A DNA stretch of 64,000 nucleotides from Sclerotinia nivalis (lineage: Eukaryota; Ascomycota; Leotiomycetes; Helotiales; Sclerotiniaceae): contig JAPEIS010000013.1 of the NCBI GenBank assembly GCA_029531795.1, forward strand, positions 744,001 through 808,000, in the 5' to 3' direction. How positions within the stretch are numbered: position 1 is the stretch's first letter; each line of letters begins with the position of its first letter. Under the pieces are notes generated by a model, which did not search any database, had not been told where the DNA came from, and was given only the letters and a program-made list of their open reading frames with translations. Both the position numbers and the translations under genes were made by a program. Shown here piece by piece: positions 23,933-35,548 of this stretch.

Positions 23933-23976
23933 ATTGGTTTTTAAACGCCATCGAACTAATATAGAATTTCTATTGG
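23933..23976 (-). promoter_or_regulatory. Paired CCAAT boxes
   Basis: ATTGG (CCAAT on the minus strand) occurs at 23933-23937 and 23972-23976, 327-366 bp before the E2 start codon and reading toward it. Paired CCAAT boxes suit the HAP/CBC complex, which controls respiratory genes in fungi. Assignment to E2 rather than the divergent SEC7 gene is inference. Confidence 0.35.
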
Positions 23977-24283
23977 CTGATAAGCGCTTCAATGAATTTT
24001 AAAGTTAGGGATTGTCAGATCCATAATTGAATGAATGGCCGGACCAGATATGTGGCATAGTGGCAGCTAAGGAAGGGTTCATCGGGAAAGGAATTAGTGA
24101 ATTACCTATGACCCGTTTTCTTCCCCCTCAAATCCCAAATTCAAAATATAAAAGAATTATTAACTTCATGATTTTTATCTAGAGTCTCACGATAACACAT
24201 CTTAGAGATCCTCTTCTTCTTTCTTTTTAAAGAATAGGATACCTATTACTACGGATGGAAGTTGGCGCAATCGATCGACCACC

Positions 24284-27200
24284 ATGAGCTCCATCGTTTT
24301 TGTGGTTTCAGCTCTAGAAGCTATACATAATTCAAAAGAGGCTCAAAAAAGAAAGGGATTAGGAGAATCGGTTGAGAAGGCTTTGAAGGATATTAAAGAA
24401 CATGAACCTCAATTACCTGACCCCGAAATCATTTTCGATCCATTACAACAAGCCACACGATCCGGAAGTATTCCATTAACTACGACTGCGTTGGATTGTA
24501 TCGGAAAGCTTATTAGCTATTCTTACTTCTCCGTTCCTTCATCGCCAAACGCAGACAGAGAGGCCGATCGTGCGCCATTGATCGAACGAGCGATAGATAC
24601 AATATGCGATTGCTTCCAGGGAGAAACTACGCCGGTTGAAATTCAATTGCAGATTGTAAAATCATTATTGGCAGCAGTTTTAAATGATAAAATTGTGGTT
24701 CACGGGGCGGGATTATTGAAGGCAGTGCGACAAGTTTACAATGTCTTCTTACTTTCAAAAAGTAGTCCGAATCAACAGGTCGCGCAAGGGACATTGACAC
24801 AGATGGTTGGAACGGTTTTCGAAAGAGTGAAGACAAGGATACATATGAAGGAGGCCAGATTGAACCTTTCGAAATTGGACAAAAATCCCGAAAATACTAG
24901 TTCATTCACGGTCGATGCCCAAGAGTCATTGAATGACGTGCCCGGAAGTAGTGTGGGAGAAGAGGTAGCCGATGAATCTGCGACAGCGGAAGAACCCTCG
25001 AATGGAGATGCGCCAAAACTCACACTCAAAGACCTCGAGCATCGAAAGAGTTTCGACGATTCGCAGATGGGAGAAGGGCCAACCATGGTGACACAAGTAA
25101 AGCCCGCGAAAGCCTCACCTCAATCCGTATCGGAACAAACTGCCCCAGACAGTGGTACTGATGATAGTCTAGAATCCGAGGATATGGAAGATGAGGTTTA
25201 TATAAGGGATGCATATTTGGTCTTCAGATCGTTTTGCAATCTTAGTACCAAAATTCTTTCACCGGATCAATTATTCGATGTAAAAGGCCAAGCCATGCGC
25301 TCAAAGTTAATTTCTCTTCACCTCATTCACATGTTACTCAATAATAATATGCTCGTCTTCACTTCTCCATTGTGTACGATTACCAACAGCAAAAGCAACG
25401 AGCCTACTGGTTTCTTACAAGCTATTAAATTCTACCTATGTCTTAGCATAACTCGCAATGGTGCCAGCTCTGCTGATCGAGTCTTCGAGATTTGTTGTGA
25501 AATTTTCTGGCTGATGCTAAAATTCATGAGAGCCCCATTTAAGGTTTGTATAAATTAATGGATTTAATGAAATTTTGACTGACTTTTCACAGAAAGAAAT
25601 TGAAGTTTTTTTGAATGAGATATATCTGGCACTCCTAGAGAGACGAAATGCGCATGTTTTTCAAAAGCTCCATTTCATGGGCATCCTCCATCGATTTTGC
25701 GCTGATCCCCGTGCGCTTGTAGAGACATATTTGAATTACGATTGCGATCGGAATGTTGATAATATGTTCCAGACCTTAATCGAAGACCTGTCCAAAGCGG
25801 CGAGCGCTGCTGTCATGGTAAGCCCTCTTGCCCAGCAGCAATACGAAGAGAAGAATAGTAAAAGTTCGGGTGGGGATTGGCAAGCTCGAGGCACATTTCC
25901 CCCGCCGCTATCCACAGCACATTTGAGTAGCAATACCGAAAACGGGGAGACAGAAATTCCCAAAGAGTATATTGTGAAACGACAAGCTATGGATTGTCTT
26001 GTGGAGACACTCAGGTCACTGGTCAATTGGTCACAGCAAGGGATTGCTGATGTTACTAGTGGTCCGGAAAGCGACATCAGAGCTTCCGCTGATGTTAGAG
26101 AGTCCTTGGAACCTGGGAACGATAGCTCGTCGAGGATTACTGGTGAAAATACACCAATGCCTTCAACACCTATCATGGATGATGACCCTGAACATCTGGA
26201 GAAGGAGAAGCAGAGAAAGACTGCAATGACAAATGCCATCAAACAATTTAACTTCAAACCAAAGAAAGGCATAAAGCTTTTACTTGCCGATAAATTCATA
26301 GCGGAAGACACGCCGGAATGTATCGCGCAATTCTTACTGCGAGAAGATAGGTTGGATAAAGCGCAAATTGGAGAGTTTTTGGGTGAAGGAGAGGAACGTA
26401 ATATTGCGATTATGCACGCATTTGTGGATGCTATGGACTTCACTAAACGTCGATTCGTGGATGCTCTGCGTCAATTTTTACAATCTTTTCGTCTTCCTGG
26501 TGAGGCTCAGAAGATTGATCGTTTTATGTTGAAATTTGCAAATCGCTATGTTGTTGGCAATCCAAACGCATTCGCCAATGCAGATACCGCTTACGTTTTG
26601 GCTTACTCTGTCATCATGTTGAACACTGATCAACACAGCAGTAAAGTTGCCAAGAGAATGACCAAGGAAGATTTCATCAAAAACAATCGTGGTATCAACG
26701 ATAATGCAAACTTACCCGATGAATATCTTATCGGCATCTACGAGGAGATCCAGAACGAGGAGATCGTACTCAACAGTGAGCGCCAAGCTGCCGCAGCCAC
26801 GGGTAATGTTCCTCCACAGTCTGGCGGTGGTATTGCGGCAGGTCTTGGGCAAGCTTTGGCTACAGTTGGACGTGACTTGCAGCGTGAAGCCTATTTACAA
26901 CAATCCGAGGAGATCTCACATAGATCAGAACAACTATTCAAGAACCTTTTCCGAAATCAACGAAAGAATGCATCCAAGTCCGGAGATAAATTCATCCCCG
27001 CTACTTCATTCAAGCACGTCGGCCCGATGTTTGAGGTAACTTGGATGTCGTTTTTCTCCGGGCTCTCTGGTCAAATGCAGAATTCGCACAATATTGAAAT
27101 CATCAAGTTATGCATTGAAGGCATGAAATTAGCAATCCGTATTGCATGTCTTTTCGATCTGGAAACTCCACGTGAAGCTTTTGTTTCTGCTCTCAAGAAC

Positions 27201-29786
27201 TCCACTAATCTCAACAACCCGAAGGATATGATGGCGAAGAATGTCGAGGCATTAAAGGTTCTCCTTGAAATAGCACAAACTGAAGGAAATCTTTTGAAAG
27301 GGTCATGGCGAGATATTCTTATGTGCATCAGTCAACTGGATCGATTGCAGTTAATATCTGATGGAGTCGATGAAGGGGCTATCCCAGACGTTTCGAAAGC
27401 CCGAATTGTTACTCCATCGCGATCAGATACCAATGCATCAAGAAAGTCTACCGCTTCACAGCGACCTAAATCTCGTCCTCGGACGAATACTCAAAGTACT
27501 ATTTATTCAACCGAGATCGCAATGGAAAGTAGGTCTGACGAAGTCATCAAGGGGGTGGATAGGATATTTACAAACACGGCCAATCTTTCCGGTGAAGCCA
27601 TTGTACACTTTGCCAGAGCTCTGACCGAGGTCAGTTGGGATGAGATTAAGATATCAGGCTCCAACGAATCCCCACGTACATACAGTCTTCAGAAACTCGT
27701 GGAAATCAGTTACTACAACATGACTCGTGTTCGGTTCGAATGGACCAATATTTGGGCTGTTTTAGGTGAACACTTCAATAGAGTTGGATGTCATAACAAT
27801 ACCGCCGTGGTATTCTTTGCTTTGGATTCTTTGCGTCAACTGTCCATGCGATTTATGGAAATTGAGGAACTTCCCGGATTCAAATTTCAAAAAGACTTTT
27901 TGAAACCGTTCGAGCATGTAATGTCGAACTCAAACGTTGTTTCTGTGAAGGATATGGCTTTACGGTGTTTGATACAAATGATCCAAGTCCGTGGGGAGAA
28001 TATTCGCTCCGGATGGAGAACAATGTTCGGCGTATTTACGGTCGCAGCTCGGGAGCCATACGAGAGCATTGTCAACCTTGCTTTCGAAAACGTTAACCAA
28101 GTATATAAAACTCGGTTCGGTGTTGTCATCTCCCAGGGTGCATTTGCAGACTTAATTGTCTGCTTGACTGAGTTCTCAAAAAATATGAAATTCCAAAAGA
28201 AGGGTTTACAAGCTATGGAGGCATTGAAATCAATTATTCCCAAGATGTTGAAAACCCCAGAGTGTCCACTGTCTCACAAATCAGATGCAAATTCGGATGG
28301 CTCTGTGAAGACTCCAGAAACCGCTACAAATCCGGTCAGTCGCACGACTCAAGAGGAAGCCTTTTGGTTTCCTGTTTTATTCGCCTTTCACGATGTTCTT
28401 ATGACTGGGGAAGATCTGGAGGTCCGCTCCAATGCTCTGAACTACCTTTTCGAATCATTGATTAGATATGGAGGCGACTTTCCTTCTGACTTTTGGGACA
28501 TTCTGTGGCGACAGCTACTTTATCCTATATTTATGGTACTCAAATCGAAGTCCGAAATGTCCAATGTTGTCAATCATGAGGAGTTGTCTGTATGGCTATC
28601 GACTACGATGATTCAAGCTCTCCGAAACATGATCACCTTATTCACTCACTATTTCGAATCGCTTGAATACATGCTGAATAGATTTCTTGATCTCCTTGCT
28701 TTATGTATATGTCAAGAAAATGACACAATTGCTCGAATCGGCAGTAATTGTTTACAGCAGTTAATCTTGCAAAATGTCACAAAATTCAGACCTCAGCATT
28801 GGTCAAAGATAGTTGGGGCATTTGTAGAGTTGTTTGAAAGGACTACTGCATATCAATTATTCTCCGCTGCAACATCATCTGCAGCTGGTGGTACTATGGA
28901 GAGCACTGTGTCACCAATGGATGATCTTGAAGATGATCAATCTCTGAAGATCAATGGTACAAATGGCGCTGCAACATCGGATGCAGAAAGCATTACCGAT
29001 CAAGAGGGTCAGACGCTGGTCGCTCAGACTCCAGATTTAGAGGACTACAAGCCACAATCAGGTCTTCAACAACAGCCAGTGGTCGTCACTGCAGCTCGCC
29101 GGCGATTTTTCAATAAAATCATTACTAGATGTGTTTTACAGCTCTTGATGATCGAGACAGTTAATGAGCTTTTCTCAAACGATACTGTCTATGCACAGAT
29201 TCCTAGCCCGGAACTACTCAGGCTCATGGCTTTACTCAAAAAGTCTTTCCTGTTCGCCAAAAGATTCAACGAAAACAAAGAACTTCGCATGCGCCTGTGG
29301 CGTGAAGGGTTTATGAAACAGCCACCTAACTTGTTGAAGCAAGAATCTGGCAGTGCAGCGACGTATGTGTCTATTCTACTTAGAATGTATCATGACGAAG
29401 GTGAAGAGCGAAAACGAAATCGAGCAGATACAGAACAAGCTTTAGTGCCGTTATGTGCCGATATCATCCGTGGTTTTACACAGCTTGAAGAAGAGAGTCA
29501 ACAAAGGAACATTATTGCATGGCGACCGGTGGTTGTAGATGTTTTGGAAGGGTACACAAATTTCCCACGAGAAGGATTCGAGAAGTACATCGAGGTATTC
29601 TATCCACTCTCAGTGGATTTACTTTCTAGGGATATGGGTGTGGAAATTAGATTGGCGTTACAAGGACTTTTACGACGGGTTGGAGAAGTCAAATTGGGTC
29701 TTCCACCATTGGCTAGACCAAGTACACCAACGAGTCCTACTTCGGCCCAATTTGGACGTGGAAGGCGAATGAGTCGTAGGGATTGA
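24284..29786 (+). CDS. sec7: Sec7-family ARF guanine-nucleotide exchange factor (BIG type)
   Basis: Activates ARF GTPases at the trans-Golgi to start vesicle budding. Exons are 24284-25543 and 25593-29786, with a 49-bp intron (GTTTGT...CACAG); 1817 residues, typical for BIG/Sec7. The N-terminal DCB/HUS region comes first, with an acidic low-complexity stretch at about 230-300. The Sec7 domain spans about 627-815: FNFKPKKGIKLLL, then LDKAQIGEFLGEG and FVDAMDF in the glutamic-finger region, then QSFRLPGEAQKIDRFM. The long C-terminal part holds HDS-type helical repeats. The start has a good context (CCACCATGAG). The last residues are Arg-rich (RGRRMSRRD). Confidence 0.95.
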
Positions 29787-30883
29787 AGATTTTAGATTTG
29801 CAAGCGTTAGGGGATTTCATTATCCTTTTTTTTTCTTCCTTCCTGGGAGCTATTTGAGCGTGTCATATAGGGTAGTGGGTGGGAGTTTAAAGGGTTTGAG
29901 GTGTTCTTGATCTGTCACTTGAATGATGACAAGAGGGATTTTACTTAGAGTTTTCGACTTGTATGAATATACTTTTTTTTTCTGGTGTTGGAAATGTCGT
30001 TCATATATCGTGTCTTTATGATGTTGTGTTTCAGTCTACCGATTGCTTATCCATGTTGTATTCTTTGGAGATTGTATTAATTCATCCCTCAGTATTCGAA
30101 ATGAGGATATTTGGGCATCGGAATCGGAATCGCAATCGGAAACAGCACCACCTCTTCTGAATACAAACCATTAATCTGCCTACCTGTCACGATACCTAAC
30201 GTAGTCCCGCTATTATATTATCCTCGAGAAACTAATCTAAGAGGTCTCTCTACTCGTGTATTTTATCTAGAATTTTAGTATCGGATGGGGCGTTGGGTAG
30301 GTATTGTAAGGAGAAGGGGAGATATGCTGACGAGTGATGCACTTGGAATTTGGAAATAGTAAAGAGGTAAGATGGGTGGGTGGTGTCTCTTTTGGTGGGA
30401 GTTATGGGCGTATGCAGAGGGTTATAGGGTTAAATAAGTTTATGGGATATTTTTGCGTTTATTATGCTCATATTGTTCATCTTGCCTGTTTCTCCCCGAC
30501 CAACCATAACTTTATTGCGGAGTTAGTCTGATCCTGGCGGATCATTAGTCGGGCAGTGTAGTATGAGGTAAAATATGGTTTTTTGGGAGATCTGAGAAGC
30601 TTGCAATATGTCTTCTTTTGTTGGGGGTGGGGGGGGAGGGGGAACGTGTTTTGATGAGGGGAGTTGAAGGGATTTTTGGAGGGATTTTTGGAAAGAGCTA
30701 ATGAGATGATGCTTTATAGATATACTAGATCATATATTGGTCTGGGTTCTGGGCCTAACACTCTGTCAGATACTCTTTTAACGGCGTCATAGAGTCTCTA
30801 GTTGAATCTTCCCCACTGGACTCATCATAACCTCTAGTTCTTCAATCCTACTACAAAACAGCCACCTACATCCCAAATCATCC
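29787..30883. other. Convergent spacer
   Basis: Between the SEC7 and HET 3' ends. Contains a G-run near 30625-30645 and a tandem GGATTTTTGGA at about 30670-30690. No gene was recognised. Confidence 0.45.
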
Positions 30884-33404
30884 TCAACCCAAAACAACCT
30901 CCTTCCATTTCGCCCCCTCTCCACACGCATCCCCAATAGCCTCCTCATGCAACCTCCCAATCCCGATTCGTTCCATCACGCCATCATCTCTCGTCTTCAC
31001 CATCATAATATGTATCTCTATATAATCTTCCATTTCCCAGCCTAGTTAATTCAATGCATTAGTCACGGAACTCCAGGAATTGATTTTTAAGGAAAATGAG
31101 AAATAAGGATTTAGGAGTGAAGTGAGGGAACTTACTTTTTCGGTACGGATGCGCTTCGTGTGGTCGCCCCCATTCACAGTAATAATTCGCTTTGCTTAGT
31201 AGGAGGAATTCGAACATGGGTTCGGTGCCTGTACCTCCTTTGTACCAGTCTGCGTCGTAGACGGTGGGTGGTGGTTGGAATTGGTTGGGGTAGAGGGCTT
31301 GAAATGTGGAAGGGAGGAGGATGTATCCGCATACTTGGGAGGTGCTGTTGAGGAGGTGGTAGATTGTGCGATGGGTGGGGTCCCACTATTAGAGCGTGAA
31401 TGTTAATGGGGATCGAGGGTAGAGATAGGAAGGGGAGTTTGGGAATGAGATATATGGAAAAATGGAATGGATGGAATGTCAGAAGTTGACTCGGAACTCA
31501 CTGGAGGGTCGATGGAGCCATAGCGCAGGTAGGCTGTTGTGAGACGAATGCGATATTGAACAGAGATCGTAGAAAAGTGTAAGTACTGAGGATTTGATGG
31601 TGTAGGAAGTGTTGATTGCAGTGGAACAGCTAGAAGAAGATCTGGAGGGAGTAGAACTTTGCTATCTTTCGTCCGCCCATACAGATTGGATGGGGATGAG
31701 CTCGAGGCAGAGTATCCAACGGCTTCGCTTGTTGGTGCATCAGATTGGCTCTCGACTTGCAATATTTCTGTAGTCCGACCTTTGTGAGACCAAACTGTAA
31801 GTACCTTTCCATCTATACATCGACACCAATCAATCCAGGTTTGATTGAGCAGCCATGTCGTCATCTTCTTGTGTTCCAAATCTTCCGAAGACTCATATAA
31901 TCCATATGAAGTCATTTCCATAGTGTCACCATACCAACGCACTTGACCTTGCCATCCAGCCCAAGACCAAGATGGAAATCCTTCCCGTCTAACTATCTTC
32001 CCACACGGTTGCCAAAGTAGCGCCATGTCAAATATTGCAGATGGTAAACCATAAAATATGTCACAATTCATGGCATTACTTTGAGTATTTAAAACACCTG
32101 CAAGCGCATTGATGATATCGGAGGGATACGTGAGATTGCGAGCTGTGTATGTTTCCACGGCACGAAAGTATAGCATGGAGAGAGAGGTATCTTTTCGACC
32201 AATTAACCGCCGCTTCGTGTCTGGGTGCTTCAACTCTCGATCGTGGTTTTTGCCTGTATCGGAGACAACAACTTCAGAACATACTGCATTTGTGCAGCGA
32301 AAGTATATCTGATCATTAATGAAGACGATCATTCTCGACGAGAACTGCTCTTCCTGATATCTAATATCTTGTTAGCTCATCAGTCCGGAGCCCTGAAAAC
32401 GAGGATGCATACGTCCATCCTCGGCTATTGTAGATCGACATATCAACATATGGTTCAAAAGCGTATTGTGCAGCAAGTGTGAGGCCTGGCATGATTTCCC
32501 GGGTAAATTGCGGTATTTTTCGTGCGACATTCACACCACGCAGACCATCCTCAGGACATCGATCATCAGCGGCACATATCATGAGCAGAGCTTGACTATA
32601 AACCAAACCCATATCTTCCAATGCTTTTTGTTTTTCTTCGAGTCCATCTTGTATTATACACAAACTATCAATCCAGAGATAGCGTTCTCGTAGTCGTTTT
32701 GTGACATCTATCGCATCTTGTATAGTTCGACTGAGCTGGCCGAGATAATCGGTGAGTCCACCCGGAGTTGATAGATGCTTATAATTCTCCTTCAGCGAGA
32801 CGAATTTCTTACCAGTCCCCCAAACGTAGCTTAAGCTTATATATCGGCACTTTTCAGGAGGCTCAACAATACACATTTGTTCCACGTCAATACATTTAAA
32901 CTCTGCGGGTGTTCGATAAGTTCCAGTTAGAGAAGTAAAACTTTCCCCACACTTGTGGTTTTCTTCGCACCCTTTCATCCAACCTCTCACCAAATCAAAA
33001 TCAACGAAGGAAGAACCTTCATCCTTTGCATAATGGAAGCATCCCGACCCCAGACTATTTATTGGTCGCAAGGTTATTGGCAGACCACCCGCCTCATATT
33101 CCTCATGTATACTGACCGATAACACAGCGAAATTACCATTTGGGGTTTCATCTTCATCTTGCGGAGCCACGTTATTCCAAAATGCCGTGAAATGTAGTGG
33201 CCCAAGATTTGGTGATATGATAAAATATGGACCGTTCTTGCTAGTTTCAACCAGTAACAGACATAATGGACAGGTATCTCGATTCAAAAGATCATTGTAA
33301 GATCCTAATTGGTGAGCTTGATTCTCTCGATAGGGATCTGATGTGAAAGAAGACGGGGTGATGTTTAGTTTTGAGCATTCTGGGCAAAGATCCGCAATGT
33401 TCAT
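30884..33404 (-). CDS. HET-domain (heterokaryon incompatibility) protein
   Basis: HET proteins act in non-self recognition and can trigger cell death after fusion of unlike hyphae. Exons are 33404-32413, 32360-31502, 31385-31136 and 31041-30884, with introns of 52, 116 and 94 bp; 752 residues. The N-terminus (LCPECSKLNI, CPLCLLLV) holds paired cysteines often found in this class. The HET domain runs from about 188 (YISLSYVWG) through SRTIQDAIDVTKRLRERYLWIDSLCIIQD (in pieces) to the RGWTYQEEQFSSR block, rebuilt exactly by the first splice. A C-terminal region without known domains ends in the usual family finish (VMERIGIGRLHEEA...WKEVVLG), on the last exon. The last two exons are new joins made here. 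Confidence 0.88.
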
Positions 33405-33733
33405 TTTGTTAGGAAACCCAGCCAGCTGGGATCTTAGATATTTCGTCTCCTCTGTGTTTCTCTGGTGAAATGAGCAACTGAAATCCGAAGCTCAAGGATG
33501 GTCAGAGATTACTAAGAGTGTTCTTGATTGCAAATGCAATGATGCTTGGTAGTTGAGTGCAAAGACAATACCATCGTGAATCTCAAAGAAGATTTTGAAA
33601 ATTTGAACCAGAAAATATACACTCAGACCCAATTATTAATTTTACCGCGGCTGTCGAGAGGAAGTTGTCAGATCTTTAATACGCTTAGTTTTATGTTGAG
33701 CTAACTTGAAGTGGTGACAAGCTCTATGAAGTA

Positions 33734-33856
33734 ACCTACTCGTGCTGCCAGAAAGTCTGCAACACTCCACTTATATGTGGGCCACTATTCTCCTTGTAGT
33801 CTACCATCTTGCTTAACAGTGGTGTTGTAGACTTTCTGGCCGCACAAGTACTAGGT
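33734..33856. mobile_element. Short MITE-like inverted-repeat element
   Basis: The left end (ACCTACTCGTGCTGCCAGAA...) and the reverse complement of the right end (ACCTAGTACTTGTGCGGCCA...) match over about 32 bp, apart from a small indel and a few changes. The interior is only about 55 bp with no coding content. This structure fits a non-autonomous DNA transposon relic. The target duplication is not clear: TA lies just outside on the left, and TA overlaps the right boundary. Confidence 0.55.
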
Positions 33857-33972
33857 ATTCATCCCATTCAACCTCAACATCAACATCAACATAATATAAT
33901 ATATTCGCGCCCTGTTACCCTCCCCGCACAGTAATTGACGAACCTCACCGCTTGGATACATCCAGTCTTCTT

Positions 33973-33990
33973 GTCCACCCCGTCCACTAT
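33973..33990 (+). repeat. GTCCAC/CGTCCACTAT motif, copy 1 of 3
   Basis: GTCCACCCCGTCCACTAT at 33973-33990, nearly identical GTCCACCACGTCCACTAT at 34273-34290, and a version with a longer spacer at 35067-35095. All lie on the plus strand upstream of the GH3 gene. Preceding text (CATCCAGTCTTCT / CATTCAGACGTCCT) is also similar in copies 1 and 2. Confidence 0.5.
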
Positions 33991-34591
33991 TTCAATCAGG
34001 AAGGAGAGAGTTAGGATTACCACCTCTTTCTGTCCTTCTCATGTATGATCGATAGTGAATGGGGAAGCTAAATGAGGGGGCGTGAATGCCGATGTTTAAA
34101 CCTCATTATCTGCAGCATGTACTGTATAATCTCGAGATCTTCGGGCTCTTGGCATTTGGCTTAAATTCGATCGGGTGAATATTAGACCGCCTCTATAAAT
34201 CTATAAATTCATTCATATGATATTATTATACTTATCTATAACTTCGCTCCACTGATGCATTCAGACGTCCTCGTCCACCACGTCCACTATGGAAGAATTA
34301 AACTATTACCTTCCTTGAACCAAAATCTCGATTCATCCCATCCTGTTCAATCGAACTTCAATAAGGTGTACGACTGTATTCCGGAAAACCTGCAATACCT
34401 ACCTATACTCTGATGTTCATCCACTTACCTATTTTCATTGTACAGAAACGCCAAAGCCCCTTCCCAATCAAGCAACAACCGATTTTCCGATACTCTTCAA
34501 ATAATACTCGTACAGCCAAACAGTAAATCAAAATGCTTCATTTCCAAGGCTGCTCTCTCTTTCTTAATACCGATTTGCGTTCGGGGTTTTA

Positions 34592-34620
34592 TACTTTCTG
34601 GCCGCATGAGTATCTCTACC
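34592..34620. mobile_element. Lone terminal end related to the MITE-like element
   Basis: TACTTTCTGGCCGCATGAGT at 34592-34611 matches the right end of the 33734-33856 element (GACTTTCTGGCCGCACAAGT). No partner end was found nearby, so this may be a truncated copy. Confidence 0.4.
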
Positions 34621-34627
34621 GGTATCA

Positions 34628-34654
34628 GAACTGCGAACTGCGAACTGCGAACTT
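34628..34654 (+). repeat. GAACTGC heptamer run
   Basis: Three exact GAACTGC units and a partial fourth. It looks like a small microsatellite next to the lone element end. Confidence 0.7.
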
Positions 34655-35548
34655 GGAGCTTTTTTCTTTTTCTTTGCTTTAAAGATTATTTTTTTAGATT
34701 TTACAGTTTCGATCATCAAATTAACACTATAGTCTTAAATATCGAAATGCTTAATAAAGTTTAATTATAAATTATTCTAGTATTTTTTATTTGTGGGTAT
34801 TGGATAACGTTGCTTATATAATCTAGGAACTTCTAAAGTTGTCTACGGAGTATACAGGTGAGAACCGAAGTGCTACCCAAAGTGATATCGGAGGCTTGGC
34901 GACATTTCAGACGGCTCTCGGGGAATCATCATCTCTTCGAAGCAGAAGTTCAGCCTTATAAATAGCAAGTGTGGAACATTGATGATGGAGTCCGTCGTAA
35001 CTCGCCGTTTTCTTTCTCTTCTCTATCCCACTCTCATTTTAATTCTTCTTCAAATATTGCATCTCCGTCCACCCATTGCTATCACCGTCCACTATGCACG
35101 ATGCTCATCCCAAATTTTCCATCAATCCATCACATCAAAACCATCAAGGTTATTGTGATGCTGACAGGGAGTAGAGATATGGTATTACGCGGCCACATCC
35201 TGTCTTTTGACTCCTTTGTAAATCTTATGGATGTTACCGTGTTCAGTAAATATTGCCACATCACAGCCCTTGAGGGTATCATCAAGATAGCTGCGTATAT
35301 CATCGTGTCCCCATGTAATCCAGGGGGTCTTTGGGCAACAGAAATGGATCGCGTATGTCAGTGGCCAGGCCTTCTGTAAATGTTCCATGGCACTTTTCAT
35401 AGTTGACAAGGCAGAAGCAATGAAGTATATCTACAATGAAGTCAACCGAGTGCTTCTACAGTTCATGCTCACTTGCAACTTCCAGTCAGGTCTTTCTAGC
35501 ATTCTTCACTCATTTTCTGTTGTTTAAATTTGCATTCCTTTGCCTGTC

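Larger units (their letters stand above)
33405..35548. other. Relic-rich spacer upstream of the GH3 gene
   Basis: No gene was recognised. It holds the MITE-like element, a lone terminal end, three copies of a CGTCCAC motif pair and a heptamer run, listed separately. A 136-codon open frame at 34969-35379 has no recognisable content and includes one of the motif copies. Confidence 0.5.

Noticed and set aside
34969..35379. 136-codon open frame upstream of the GH3 gene
   Set aside because: No domain, low-complexity Ser/His text at the start, and it spans a repeated CGTCCAC motif. Better read as promoter-side DNA.
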